Positions 22,946-37,900 of a stretch of DNA of 64,000 nt are shown here, one piece after another. This stretch comes from Congeria kusceri (taxonomy: Eukaryota; Mollusca; Bivalvia; Myida; Dreissenidae). The DNA is taken from positions 8,971,001 through 9,035,000 of the forward strand of contig CM051030.1 of the NCBI GenBank assembly GCA_027627225.1, written 5' to 3'. Under the pieces are notes generated by a model that saw only the letters and a program-made list of their open reading frames with translations, had not been told where the DNA came from and searched no databases. A program made the translations under genes and the position numbers. The number at the start of each line of letters is the position of its first letter. Within the stretch, counting starts at the first letter, position 1.

Positions 22946-25900
22946 GTGAGTCTCATTGATAACGTTTATAATAATTTTTCAACATAACATATGTGACAAG
23001 TTTTTATATCGTAATTTAATTAAAAAATTGGTTTAAAACTAAATCAGCAATTAGTCTAATTTAGTAATTAAAAAGCTGTGCAACAAATTTAGTGCTACAT
23101 TTTATATAGGGCTAAATTCGCCCGAACATCTAATCACTAAAAGACCATTTATGTGGTAGAAACCTGAAAGTTCAAATTTTCATAAATTTCCATTTGATGG
23201 AAACACTACTCCTATATATACACCGTTTGCCATGGGTCAGTTCGCCATAGTTCATGTTTATGAAAGGGTATGTGTGTAGTGCTTCAGCTAGGCCTAAATG
23301 TCAGGGCGCGGCGCCCAGTCCTCTTTGCCCCCCGCCCTGCCGCCCTCGACCCCGCTCTTCCCTCTTTGATCTCAGCTGTGCCGTATATTCAACTATATAC
23401 TAGTTTATTAAGCTGTTGTGTCTATATACATGTACTACACAATGAACAAAAACGGATGCACGCTGCCAGGCCTTTTTCAACTGCTCTCACGGGTCCGATA
23501 GTCGGACCCGTTCCCAATGCCAAATATGCATAATTTTTCCCAATTCCGACCCAAAAATTACCAATTGTAAAAAATCGGTGTTTTTTTAAATGAAAGTGAA
23601 AATACAATTTTTCAATACTTTACAGCCGATTTTTTCACGCTGGCTTTACATTTGGATATCCTCTAATTTTATCGTTGACATTGTTTATAATGGGAGAACA
23701 CTCTAATAGCTGTGTAATAAAATGGGTAACAAAAAGAAAAACTATTTTTTTGTCCTCTATCATGATGAAATTTAACATGAATTATGGACAAATATTGTGT
23801 TATTTACACATGTGGATGTGTCAGTTAATGGAAGGATATATATATAAGGAGGTAAAGATTGCTTTTCAAGTTATCACATATTTTCGCGACCTACTTAGTG
23901 TAAACACTACATGATTTTTGTTAACACATCATTAAAAATAAATCATGTAGTCAGTAGATCCCACAATTTTATTTTGGTGAAGTTGGTCAGATTTGGTGAT
24001 GCTTTTTTAGAAATACACACATACTTATAGAAAATGAGACATGCATATGATTACAAACTCTTGGTTGCATAGCTTGCTAAGGTATTTATCACAATTAAAA
24101 TTAAAATTATTAGTGCTGTTAAATTCTTATTTACTGATTAAAAACTGTACATTTCTTCATTATACTTACAATTTAACGATACGAATTTTTCCCAATTTTG
24201 AAAATTTCCCAATTTAACCAAGGTACTTATTCCCAAAAAGGTCAGAAAAAGGCCTGGCTGCATCAACTTAATCTCCTGAGGTAATACCGACCGACAAAAT
24301 CCATGGTTACATGTATATTATGTCATTTATCTTGCCTTTGATCAAGTAAAGCGCTTGCTCATTTTGCTGATCTGATCATGATGCTCAGACGCTGTCAATT
24401 AAAATTTCTTTTGATTTACCATATTGCTACTGGTTGTATCCGGACACAAAATTAGTCATGCAGGGTGTTCGCTTGACCCGAGCTCCCGAGTTTTCACCCG
24501 TGAAATTAGTAAAAAAAACGTAATTGACGCATGGCGAATTTACCTAAAGCATCATAATGACTGGATGAAATTTCAGTGGTGCATCATGTTACAACATCGT
24601 CTGCCAGTCACAACATCGTCTGTCAGTCAAATAATTGCTGCCCGTTTGATTAGCAAAAACAATCGGGTAGGCGGAGCTAATAAAATCTCACTCAGCCAAT
24701 CGACTGATCATCCTAACAGCGGGCAGAGTTTGACAAATGTAGATAGTAACTAGTAGTCAACGGCGACGAACGCGCACGTGCCTAGAGTGCGCGTGCGGAC
24801 ACAGTGGAGCAAGTGTTAATTGATTGACAATAAGAAGTTGTGCTTACTATTAGCACTTGGGAGGTTTGCGACTGTGTATATTGCGTAATTTAAAGATAAC
24901 AGACAATAAAATTTTTAATTGGTTGGCCCCTTTTCGCGATAGTCGTGTTGGCGAGTATTGTCCAATTAAGAAATGTGAGGATCTCCTATTGTTTGTTTCT
25001 TAATTGGTCCCCTAAATTATATTTGCTTATCCAAATTACGCAAAATCAGTTAGTTACCCATAGCGTTCGGACGTCGGATTTATTATTTTAAAAGTGCATT
25101 TTAAATTGTTTTATTAATATACGTGTACATAGATTGCAAATACGTAGTTTGCCATTGTTCGTATGTTTAAATATAAAGTGTTGTGATAAGTGGGTGCATT
25201 CAGAAATGTATACGAAAACTGCCTGTGTGAGCTAAGTAATTGATCATGGGTCAGAAAAGCCTATTTGACCTTGGATTTAAAGGTCAAAAACGTTCGTGTG
25301 ATAGTGATAAGGTTGATGACATTTCAAATAGTACCCCAACCAAACGCGGAAAACCCAAAGTCAAAAGTAGTCTGGAAATTTAGAACTGAATGGTTGTCAG
25401 AGTATGAATGTCTAGATGCCAGAGAGATAGAGGGGAAGATGCTGTTGCATTGTACTTGGTGTCGTGGTGCCAAAAAGAACAACCCATTTGCAAACAGTGG
25501 TAGTACAAACCTGCAGAAAAGTGCTCTAGACAGGCACGCCAACAAAAACCCTGAACACCTGGAACTAGCTAAAGCACGCATGCTCATCCAGAGTAAGAGA
25601 ACAGCAAAAAACGTCATCGAAATCCACGAGAGTAAACGGGCTAACTTAACGTGTGCATCAAAGGTAATTACTGTTTGACTTTCATTATGTGTTTATTCAC
25701 ATAAGTAAAACAGAGCAAACTTCTAATTAATCATCATCAGGTAGGCATACATAATATGAACAATAAACACAGATGACGTCAGTACGTCATATTAAACAAC
25801 GTCATTTTGGCGTAATTTTAAGATACAAATAACGGCATAAAATACCTAACTACAATTCACTGATCTTAACATTCACATGTGATCCTCGTGGGAAAATACT

Positions 25901-28900
25901 ACGGCATTGAAAACACTCCCACGCGTCCCCGTGGAAAACGTACATTAGCTGCATAATGATACGTATTTTCGGCTGCTAGTATAATGTTATGTATACTCGT
26001 AATGAAAAGAACTCATTACGTAAAACATAAAAGCTCTTTGCGCAAAACCTATTCCGAACAATTCTAAAAATGTATATTCCTCGGTAAACGACGTTCATGA
26101 TGTCAAACAGTTTTAGATCAGTACACAATGAACATAGCCTCAATGACAAATAGCATCAACAATAACAAAGTTTAAATGGACATATATTGCAAACCATGGT
26201 TTCATTCCATTACAACATTTTATCTCGTATAATAAAGGTCGTGAATAATTGAAGTGACATTGCTGAGTGATTGAATTAAAAACTTTAAATGCTATGTATT
26301 TGTATATATAATTTTTATAATTTATATTTAGTGTACTTTAACGTATAGTAAAACAAGTACTTTGTTCTTCACAGGAAGCTCAAATGAAGACAGACTACTT
26401 CGTTGCAAAAAACATCTTGCCGCTGCGCACATACAACAAGATGATAGAGCTTCAGAGAGAAAATGGTTGTTCAGCTCTCCAGGACACGAAACAAATTTAT
26501 ACCAGCGTGGATGTACAGGAGCAAATGGTGGACGCCATCAGTGAACACATAAGTAAACTTGTTCAGAAGGACATTGTGAGCAGTGAGTTTGTAGGAATAA
26601 TTGTTGATGAAACCACAGACATAACAGTGCACAAGAAATTGAACATTTACTTCAAATGTTTTAAGGCAAACACAATAGAGACTGTCGTTCATTTTGTTGA
26701 CTGTGTTAGTGTTAGAGATGGAAAGGCGGAAACATTGGTGAGTGCTGTCAAGGAGAAATGTGAAGTGTTGGGGTTGGACATGATGCGTCTGATCTCAATG
26801 GCCAGTGATGGAGCCAAAGTTATGGTGGGACACAAGGGCGGCGTGGGTGCTCTGCTACGGAAAATGAACCCTTGACTTGTGCAGGTTCACTGTGTGGCCC
26901 ATCGCTTGGCACTTTGTGCTAGTCAGGCTCGTAAAGAAAACACATCATTTGCAGAGTACCACCAGACTGTGAAGAATGTATATCAATACTTTCACAACTC
27001 TGCGGTTCGATACAACACCCTCAGAGAGATGGAGAACGTGCTCAATGATGACCAGGGTGACACTCACGTCACACTGAAGGAGCAGCTAGTTTTCGTTGGC
27101 TGTCTCTTGAAGCTGCAGTGAAGGCCATACACCAGGTCTACCCAGCTCTACTGTTGGCTCTGGATTCAGAAGCAGCGACAGGTAGCGCTGAGGCTAAAGG
27201 GCTGTTGAAGTCTGTCAAGAGTGTTGGTTTCTTACTACGCACAGCCTTTCTTGTGGATGTTTTATGTCAATGAATAAGTTGACACTGGTGAATGATGTGC
27301 TGAATGCCAACAAGTTGCCAGTAACAACGTCTGCAATCATGGAGTATGGTGAAAAGCAACTGGAGACACTAATCAAGTGGCTAGGTCCAGTTGAAGGACA
27401 CGAAGGTCTAGTGCAAGAGGATCGCATGAGGGGAGACTATACTCAATTCAAAATGACACTAAAAAATTTCCGTTGGCAAACACTGGCTGCTACATGTGAA
27501 GCACTGATAAGGGACATTGGTGATTTGTACCCCGATTTTGCAGTGCTTGCCGAGTATATGTTGACTGCCCCACTTACAAGTGTTGCCTGTCGGAGAGGGT
27601 TCTCTACATAAAATAGACTGAAAACAAAAGCCAGGACAGGGCTAAAGCCAGAAAAGGTAGCGAAACTAATTAGAATCATGGAAGAAGGTGACAAAGTCTA
27701 CCAGGAGTTTCCTGCTCAAGAGATTGTTCAGAAATTCAACAAGCAGGTGGAAAGAAGAAAGTGAACCGCATGACTGGTCAATGTGATACAGTACTCAGTG
27801 ACAATGAACCGCATGACTGGTCAATGTGATATAGTACTCAGTGACAATGAACCGCATGACTGGTCAATGTGATATAGTACTCAGTGACAATTAACAATAA
27901 AACATGTTTTTCAGTGACAATCATATGCTTTTCATAAAACTTACGATGAATATGAAATGATAATTGATAATGATGTAACTTTTAAATGTTTTGACTGTGA
28001 ATGATGTACATTATGAAATGTGATATGATGACGATTAAGCAGATCGGGTTTATGATGTAACGTTAACTGTGATGTACTATATGAAATTGGATATAATGAT
28101 TCCACTGATAATGAGTGATGATTGATTAGGATCATGATGATGTTTCCTTATTTATTGCCTTTGATGCATGGGCTATTAAATGTTTATGGAAAGTAATAAA
28201 ATAAATAAAATTGTTATTTGCATTTTTAAATCAACTGTGACCCGCAATTTTTTAATATGACCCTTAAAAATATGAATTTGACCCTTGATAAATTTAGCTG
28301 AAGGGTCAATGACTCTTCAAATTCAAGAGGTAACGAACACGCTGGTGATGTATATGCAGTTTCTGCATCAGGTGAATGCATGCACGTTTTCCAAATAAAT
28401 TGTCCTTGACCTTGTAGAATTTGGCCCGAATTTCTAGCAGAACACTTTTTTATCATGGAGATACATGTCAGAAATACGGTTCGTGTAATGAGACAATATT
28501 ACTAAAATAGATCGTGAGCAGTTGAGAAGTCATTTATGAATTAAGCGCATCAAACCCACATATCGCCGGTACGTAGATAAAAAAAGTTAAACACTTACTG
28601 TACTATGATATATTTTAATCCGATCTAAGTGATCCATACATAGAAAATCACAAGCATTTCAATGTGAAACGCAAGAAAATGCATCATAATTCTGTACTTT
28701 CCCATTTGCGGTACACAAACACTAAAACATTTTCATGTTTGCTGACGGCATATTTTACAATTTTGATCAGTAACTTGTCTAACGGATGTCGGCTTCACAT
28801 CAAAGGCGTGATTATATATAATCGGTACTATTCCCAATCCGATTTTCTGACCATTTTTCCCAATTTAAAGTTTAAATTCCCAAAGGTAAGAAAAAAAATC

Positions 28901-31900
28901 CAAAAAGACCCAGAAAAGATCGACTATGATCCTGTATTTTACTTTTGTTTTACCCAAGCGTAAACCTCTGCGCACAGCTAAACTAAGTTATTGTTAACCA
29001 TACGTTATATATACCCGGTCAATGACAAAAATCGATGTTAGTGTGCAATAAAAGTTGCATTGGGCCAACAATTTACTTCTTATCGTTAATCCCTTAATTG
29101 GTCCCTATGACAACAATGCCCGCTAGCAGCGTGTCAAAGAGGAGCAGTAATGATAAACCAAACAGCGGTGTATTGTCATCCTTTCGCGGGATGGTGATCA
29201 TATAATCCGCAGTCCCTAATTGCTGTTAGTCATCACGTGGAGGGTGTATACAGTAACTTATGTCATAGATCAATACTGACCTATCTGAACAACAGTTACT
29301 ATATCGATTCGGCTGTTTAGTTTTTTTATCGTTCAAGAGGAAATGTTAACTGCATATGTTCGCCATACAGATACCTAATTTTGATGTTATGCGCTACGAA
29401 ACTTTTATTCAAAAGTAAACATCTCACAGTTATCTGCACTACAAAGTTTTTATATTGCAATCTGGATGTTGTGACGTTGTACATGCCAGCATAATTTTCG
29501 AGCGCTTTTGTTGCAGAACAAAAGGATTTTCACGAAGTACAAAATGTACATGTGCATTTTAACTCTCTATAGAATTTGTATTTACGTCACATAAACAGTA
29601 AAATTCGGATAGGTGTTTTGGATTCGACTTTATTATACGTGTCGTTATAATGCATTTTGAAATTTATTTTACCTGTCACGTTTCCTTCTACTGTAAACTT
29701 AACATCTTTGTGTGTATTATTCACAATTCCTTGATAACTACAACATTAAACAATTACCACAGAAAATACTGCTCTGTGCAAAAGGTCTTTTACATTTGAC
29801 GCACGTAGGCATGACGTGCAGGAGGAAAATTTCCCGCTGTTTTTGCAAGAACAAAGCATATATAATGTACAGCAGTTCAGCAGTGGTATACATATAGTAT
29901 GTACATGATTGAAAAAACAAGTAATATTGCGATTGTGATCCATGGACCCTGCGACAAAATAACAATATTGAGGTGTCCCGCTAAAATGTCAAATGTCCCG
30001 ATGATTTTTTGTCAATGTCCCATTTTGGCCTGTATGCTGTTAACGGCTAGGGAAAGTATCCCCTGCGAGGTTCAGTGGCACTGTAATGATTGGTTACTGT
30101 TATCAGTTATACATTGTATGTGAGAATGGGAACCAGCTGAACTGTAACGCGTTTTTGCGAGTGTCATTGATGAGACATGGCAATTCGTAACACTAAATAC
30201 TACCAAGAAAAAAACATTCAGGGATGCAATCCTTTATGGCTTTTATGGCAAAGCAGAAAGTACAGATCCACAACCGTCATTAACGGCGGAAGATTACTAG
30301 TAATTTTGTTTATATTCTGTCAACCATTGACACAGACATTGTCAGTGTTGAGTCAGAGAGCAAACTTGTGTCTCTGGGGCAAGTTGTGGAGGTTGATACC
30401 CACCAGCACGGCATTTAAAACCATAGTCTGACTTGAATGTAAGTTTAAAAATTAATGGAACAAATTGTTTTAGGGTTTATTTATTGTAACTTACTGTTTT
30501 TACATCCATTTCGACAGCTTTTAATGAAACTGGTAAAATTTCCAATTTGTCTTAAAATGCAGCTAATTTGACCGGTATCGGTACCATTGCCGAAGTAGTA
30601 GGAAAAAATGCTGCTTGGTTCTCACGTTGATTACCAAAGCCGAACATCAAATTAAAATGATTCATTGAAAATGTTTTGTTGCCCAGTTATATGTATATTA
30701 ATAAAAATTACATAACTCAGTGACCAAATCGTGTTATGTTGGAAAACGCCAGAAACTATTTCTTAACGCTGGGGACGTCATAAAGTACTCGTGGAAAACA
30801 TGCGTGTAATGAGCGTACTATTTCCTTATACCAGTGACGTCATGAAATACTCGTGGAAAGCGTGTGTATACAGCTGCTGGTAAACGCTTTGGTGCATGTA
30901 TAATATTGACCACAACCGTGTTCTGTAAAAAGATCACGTTAAAAACTCACAATGTGCCGTAATATCAATATAAATGTAAGTTTTTTTTACGTAACGGCGG
31001 TTAGCAAGAGTTTGTTCTGGTTGTGACTAAAGCGTTTTAAAATCAATTAATTGGTACAAAAAATTTGTTAATTACATATTGGAATACGTATCAAAATTCC
31101 AAATACAGAATAACGTGTTTCTCGTCATTTGATAAATTGTAAATTCATTTGATTTATTATAGTTATCTCTTCCACTGTATACAACTAGGGAAGTATCGTT
31201 ACAAACATGAACAGTCAAGCGCTGTATTTATACCCCCACAAACGAAGTGAGCTTGTCGGTCCGTCGGTCTGTTGGTTTTTCGTTTCCGGATGATAACTCA
31301 AGAAAGGCTTGACATATACAAATATTTTTTGGTACACATGTGTAACATCATACAATACAGGTCAAGTTCGATGTTGGTTACAAACCACTAAATTTTGACA
31401 GAGTTATGGCCCCTTTTCGACTTAAAATTCCCTAAAAACATGGTTTCCGGATGATAACTCAAGAAAGGCTCGACATATTAAAATAATTTTTGGTACACAT
31501 GTATGACATCATAGAATACAGGTCAAGTCGATTTTGGTTACAAACCGCAACATTTTGACAGAGTTAGGGCCCCTTTTCCACTTTAAATTCCCTATAAACA
31601 TGATTTCCAGACGATAACTCAAGAATGGCTTGACTTATTCAAATAATTCTTAATATACATATATAGCATCATAAAATACGGGTAAAGTTAGATTTTGGTT
31701 ACAAACCACTAAATTTTGACAGAGTTATGGCCCTTTATTTGACTTAAATTCCCTAAAACATAGTTTCCTGACGATAACTCAACAATGGCTTGACATATTT
31801 AAATAATTATGGTACACATGTGTAGCATCATAAAATACAGGTCAAGTTAGACTTTGGTTACAAACCACTAAATTTTGACACAGTTATGGCCCCTTTCGGA

Positions 31901-34900
31901 CTTAAATTCCCCCAAAACATGGACAATAACTCATGAAAGGCTTCACATATTTAAATTATTTTTGGTACATAGGTGTATCATCATAAAATACAGATCAAGT
32001 TCAACTTTGGTTACAAACCACTAAATGTTGACAGATTTATGGCTTGTATTGAAATTAAATTTTTCCAAATACACTGTTGACCATTCACAAATTTAAGCAT
32101 TCTCTCCGTCCATTTCTTTCGAATGAATGCCATAGTTTTGTGACAAGGCCATATTGTGGGGGTATATCCGTCACTCATGTGACAATTCTAGTTTGTAATG
32201 AAATGAATGGTTTTCATTTTGTTTACAGGTATTAAATAAGTTTCCAGTCACATATTTTAAGATTTATATTGAAATACCTACCTATAGAACAGTTTGATTA
32301 TTTTAAGAAATGTACATGTTTTCAGACGTTTCATTTCGGACTGGTGTTTGTACATAGCAAATACAACCCAATGCATTGGATTATATTTATACTAGCTATA
32401 GTTAAAACTGTTAAATTTGAATGCTATTGGTAATATTTGGGGGGTTATAATTACAGTTATTTTTGTTAAATAAATACATTTGAAGTTTTGTATAAAAAAC
32501 TAAAAATAATTTTGATTGAAAATATTATAGTATGTTGTATTAGAAGAATAATGAATATTTGTTGAAACCATTTATTATGCTTTATATATAGAATGAACTT
32601 TTTTAGTTTGACTATTCGAAGAATAGGTGAGCTATCCTACTAGCCCCGGCGTCCGCGTCAGTGTCTCAATTTTTTAAAGTTTTTATTTAAAAGTCTTGTT
32701 TCTTCAAAACTACATAAGTAATTCACTTGAAACTTTGAATAACGGATGGCAAAACTATTCGAATATTCGATTGAATGACCACTGTTCGAATAGTTAAAAC
32801 GCCATTCGAATATTCACAAATTTGTATTGCTTTAAAAACCTGATCGTCAAAAGTACTTTTCTTTCAAAATAAAGAAGTATTTCACCAATAGATACCTCGA
32901 GTTATACCGTGTTTTCAATAGAAGGGTCCAGTGTCATGTGTCAGACTACATGTAAGATATATTGAATATACGAGTAGGTGTCAGCAGTCACTCGTCTAGT
33001 TGCCAGTAAGACACACCATCATCAGACAACGTGAAACCACAATGTAAGTAAGTAAGTAAGTAAGTTTTTTATTATAGTGACATGTGTACAAGTAATGTGA
33101 TATATACATCAACACATAATTCATAAATACACCCGGCCCACCAGGCCTATAAGTCACCTCACAATAAATACATCATTAAATTCATATAACAATATTAAAC
33201 ATAAAATGATTATGTATCAGTGCAATATATGTATAAAAATAAATCAAATGAGTTAACAATCACGATGGATGTTTGCTCTTACAAGATCTTGAATATAAAT
33301 ATATATGTTAAATATACTTTACGTGTTTAAATGATAAATTAATGGTTTATGAGAACGAAATGCTTCGTCTTTTCGTAAGTGCTTTTTAATAGAATGTATT
33401 TGGCTAATTGCCTTGTCTTATTGTGAACAAGAAATGCTACTTTTTCAATATCAGATAGATTTATGAAAATATTATTTGCTAGCACATCTTCAAAACAAGT
33501 TCTTCGTATCTCATTGTACAGAGTACATACAGTTCAGCACAAAGTGGCACTCGTTCTCCACTCTGTAAGTTACATAGCCTACACAGTCTTGTTTCTACAG
33601 ACTCTCCTAAATACCTCCCAGTCTCTAAACGTAACGGCCGGATACCGGCTCTGAATTGGGCTAGTAATGACCTTTCGAGATTCAAGTACTTTTCACGTGT
33701 TAAATATTGTTTGAATTGGTGATATGTTCTCAGTTTTGGCTTAGATTGGACATCTATCGACCAAATGTTGATGAGGTAGGTTTTCACGAGACTTTGTGCG
33801 GCGGTGAAGTCAACCGTGGATTTAGAGTTGAAAGCGTCTGCTAATCCGATATTGGTCATGATTTCCTTCTCTTCGCTTGACCAGTTGTCACATTTCCTAT
33901 AGTCCATTTCAAACACCTTTGAATATAGTCGGCTACAGTCCATTAGCAAAAGTCTATTCCAGAGGCTATCATGTTGGTCCATCTGTGGTAGCGGGTGGGG
34001 AGCCATCCGGTGTCACCTGTCAATGCAGCAGTAGGGGCAAACCTATGTAGTCCTAGGGGGTATCTCATAGCTCGATTTTGAACGTTATCCGCACTTTGAA
34101 ATTGCTTGAATCCCCACACTGAACTGCAATTAGGTTATGCACCTTGCTAATGACTCTCCGGAACGCTCTCCCTGCTCCTTTGCTTAGGGCTTCACAGGTT
34201 GGCGAGAAGTCACCTTTGTCATGGAAGATGACCCCTAGGTACTTGTACTGGTTCACCAGTTCAAGCTCGCTCTGTCCAATCCGGAATGTGAAATGCGTCA
34301 TCTGAATGCGCCCCTTCCGGAAGTGTACACACTTTGATTTCTCCGTATTTATTACCACCCACCAGAGCTTGCACCAGTTGTGGAGAACGTCGAGCATAGC
34401 TTGTAGGTTGTATTCGGAGTCGGCAATTAAGATGATATCATCCGCGTACATTAGTATAGACACCTGGTTATCTCCAATGGCTACGCCTAGATCGTTGATT
34501 TCCTTGACCAGGTCATTGGCGAAAATGGCAAACAGCGTCGGTGAGAGCGTACACCCCTGTTTTACCCCGGGGATACAGTCGAAAAAGTCTGTTTGGCAAT
34601 TGTTAATCCTCACACATGACTGGGAACTTGCATATATATTTTTAATGAATTTATAAAATTTACCGTATATTTTATTGAGTACCAGTTTGTATAGGAGCAT
34701 GTCCCTGTCTATATAGTCAAAGCAACGCCGGAGGTCCACAAAAGCCATAAACATGTTGTTGTTGTATTTAATTACACTGTTGAGCGTAAAGACGTGGTCT
34801 TCGCAAGATCTGTTTGCTCGAAACCGGTTTTGCTCATCTGCCAGGATATTTTCGTTTTCTAAGTAGTTCGACAGTTTACTAACACATGATAATAGACTTA

Positions 34901-37900
34901 TCCCTCTATTGTTCATCGGTGTTCTTCTGTCAGTTTGCTAGTCCTTTAGAATGGGGTGTATGATGGCTTTTCTCCAGATTGATGGGATTATGCTGGTATC
35001 AAACACGAGTTGGAATAACTGTTGTAGCACGGCGATGAACGGAGGGTTTTTCAATACATCGTACGGAATGTTATCGAATCCACTGGCCGACCCTGATTTG
35101 CTTTTTTGTATTATCATTGTAATGTCCTCTAGGCTGATGTTTCTCTTAAGCGTCTCATTTGGTTCGTATAAGGGATCACATATATTATTTTCGAGTAGAG
35201 TCTTATGAACTTTAGCTCGTGAGTAGTGTTCACTGTCAAAATTGTCAGTTTCTTGGCAGTTATATAAGTGTGTAAAGTCATTTTTCCAACGTTCAAATAC
35301 CCCACTTTGATCATTTGTGATCGATCCGTCACAAACTTCTATAGGTATTTATATATTTTTCCTGGGCCCAAGTGTTTTTATTTTGTTCCAGAATTCCTTC
35401 AGGTTTGAGGAATCAAATGTCTCTATTTCTATTGCAACCCCCTTTTTGTACTCGCGTTCTGTTTTGCGGAGTTTTTTGTCAAAAATATTTATGGCTGTAA
35501 CATATTTGGCTTGTAAGTGCGACCTTAATGTTCTATTGTCCCTACACGAAATGTACTTTTTCTCAGCATCCCTCACTGTAATCCATAGAGTCTGAAGCTC
35601 ATCGTTCCACTACTGTTTATGCGTTTTAAATCGCTTGTTTGTCCGTTTAGAGCTAGCAGTTTTCGGTATTTTTGTTGTTCATTTCGTCGATTATTACACA
35701 ACAGAGTTTATCATATAGAATGTCAATATTTTCCTGGGATTCCCTGATTATCTCTATTTGTGAAATAATGTTCAACAGAGCTGTTTTCACGATGTCACTG
35801 TCCATAAAGTCGGTCGGGATACGCCGAAGGTTAAATCGAGCTTCGTTAGATGACGTTGTAACGGTATCCGTATTAAAGGACAGTACACCTTAGTCTGTAT
35901 CGATATTACACTTAATGCACAGTGATCTGGAACTCGCGAACGCTCGCCTAGTAATCCGTGCAACCCATGTTTGTCGATGACATCTTGGAGGTTTATCACT
36001 TTGAAGTTTCGACACAGTTGGAATACATCGTGCGGGACACACATATAATCCACCACAGTTCGCCCCTTTCGGGATATAGATGTAAAGTTATCATGTTTAT
36101 TTTGAAAACGGCCATTCAATACGCAGAACTTTGCATCACATAAGAATTCGGTGAAATCACGACCGTGCTGGTTAACATGGGTTAGAATTCCGTCATATTC
36201 CTTATTAACTACGTTGATGTCAATAGTCTCTAGTTACCCAGTCTTTAACAAGGAGTCCAACTCCACCAGATGCTTTGGGAGCATTTCTGTGAATTTCAGC
36301 TCTGTTATAGCCAAACCATGAGTAACGATCCACTTTCAGCACGTTTTGATATGATAAATGAGTTTCACATATAGATATGATATCAGCGTCAATCAAGTTT
36401 AACAAACCAATACGAAGATTTTTTATTGTCTTTTGTCCACCCACATACGTTGATATGAGCGATATGAATGGACTGTCCAATGGGACGGGTTGTTTCCTAA
36501 TCACGGTTGCGCGGTGCTTGCTGTTCCTGCCGGGGTCGGATGCTCCCGTTAGCATCAACCCGGAGGTTAGCGCCTTGTGGAAGCTGCCGGAGAACAGCCC
36601 TTGCGTTCAACTCGATGAGGCGTTCTGCATGGGATTTGCTGCTATTGATATACACGTCGCGATAGTTATCTGTATTTTTCAGTTTCATTTTGTTTCTGAG
36701 AACAAGAACTTTTTCACTTGTGTCACTGAAACTTATTTTAAATGGGCCGGTTTCCCAGGAATTTTGCTTGGTAGGCGCACTGATCCGGTGATTGATTTCA
36801 TTGTCTCTGACGTGATCGCCCAGAGCTTAAATGAGACATTTTGCCTTTTCTAGTGGGTCTTCGCCATCATGTTTCTGTATCCCAGTAACGATGACACAGA
36901 GATCAGGATCATTCAGGTGATTAGTTTGGCGTACCGCCTGCGGTCTATCAGGCTGGGTGAAGTTGCTGTCCTCGAAGTTCTTTACACGTTCTTGGATATC
37001 TCCCATAGACTCCATAAGCTGGTCAATACACCTGGTTTCTTGTCCGATATCGAGTGCGATTTCGTTTTTCAGTGATTTAAGTTTTGAATCAATATTCTTC
37101 ATCATTTTGTTTCTTACACTGTCTATTTTACTTTCAAGATTGCGTTTCATTCCTTCTTGCTTAGTTTTCATGTCTGTCATGATAGTTAACACCTTGTCCA
37201 CTTTTGCACTCATATCACTGTAAGCGTCGCCTTTACTTCCGGCCGCCATGGTCCGTTTCTCATTGGCAGCTCTACCGCCGCCGTTGCGTTGATTTTCGTT
37301 AAATAGGACCCTATAAGACTGATTGATGACTTCACTAACGCTCAAATTAGAGTCCGTTTCACAGTCCTCACCACTACACAATCTACCCTGTTTCACCGTT
37401 AATCCTTCGTCACTTGATGTACTGGAAAATTTATCTTTCCGTTTATTACTTTTCATCGCCTTCGAAGACATATAGGCTATTGCGCATACCCTCGACTACT
37501 ACTGGGTGAGCACTTCTCAGTTTTCAGTCATGCGTGACGAAAATGCGGGCAATATTTTGGGGGAAAGTTAAAATGCAGTGCCCAGACCCCACCCACAATG
37601 TATATGTACCGTCAACTGATTCACAAGTTATTATTGTTAGTAATTATTTAGACACATACCGCTGATTGACCTATATATCCTTATATATTTTCAGGTAATT
37701 CCGTCAAAAACACACCACAACACAATCCAGTTAGCTATTAATATCCATAAAAATACTCTTTGAGAAAATTTATGCACTGTACATACCGGAACCGGAGCTA
37801 GTATATGGTTAATTGGAAATAACACCTTAAAAGTGTAACAACAATTTATTACAGAAGTGTGATCCAACATTTAGCCGTCATTATAGGCTGAGAAATATTG

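Larger units (their letters stand above)
24461..28344 (+). mobile_element. decayed autonomous hAT transposon
   Basis: Left end CAGGGTGTTCG and reversed right end CAGCGTGTTCG bracket 3.9 kb that contains the transposase pseudogene. Flanks GTCATG and GTGATG agree at five of six bases, a possible decayed target duplication. The ends and duplication are imperfect, so the exact limits are tentative. It lies in OAF intron 1 in the same orientation as OAF. Confidence 0.65.
33045..37592 (-). mobile_element. non-LTR retrotransposon (LINE), near full-length but broken
   Basis: On the minus strand, in order: 5' region, ORF1, endonuclease, reverse transcriptase, C-terminal segment and a 3' tail of repeated TTAC (33045-33064). 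CCACAATG occurs just outside both ends (33037-33044 and 37593-37600), a probable target-site duplication. A 3' tail of short tandem repeats rather than poly(A) fits the CR1/L2/I-type side of the non-LTR tree; the exact clade is undecided. The 4.5-kb length is close to full, but several frameshifts, stops and an internal endonuclease deletion are present. Confidence 0.88.

Noticed and set aside
28664..28963. 99-residue open frame next to the hAT element
   Set aside because: It is AT-rich and lysine/phenylalanine-heavy, and contains TTCCCAATTT words shared with the 23467 TIR element. It is probably a mobile-element fragment.
34306..37223. Several plus-strand open frames of 60-158 residues
   Set aside because: They are antisense shadows of the LINE ORF1, endonuclease and reverse transcriptase.
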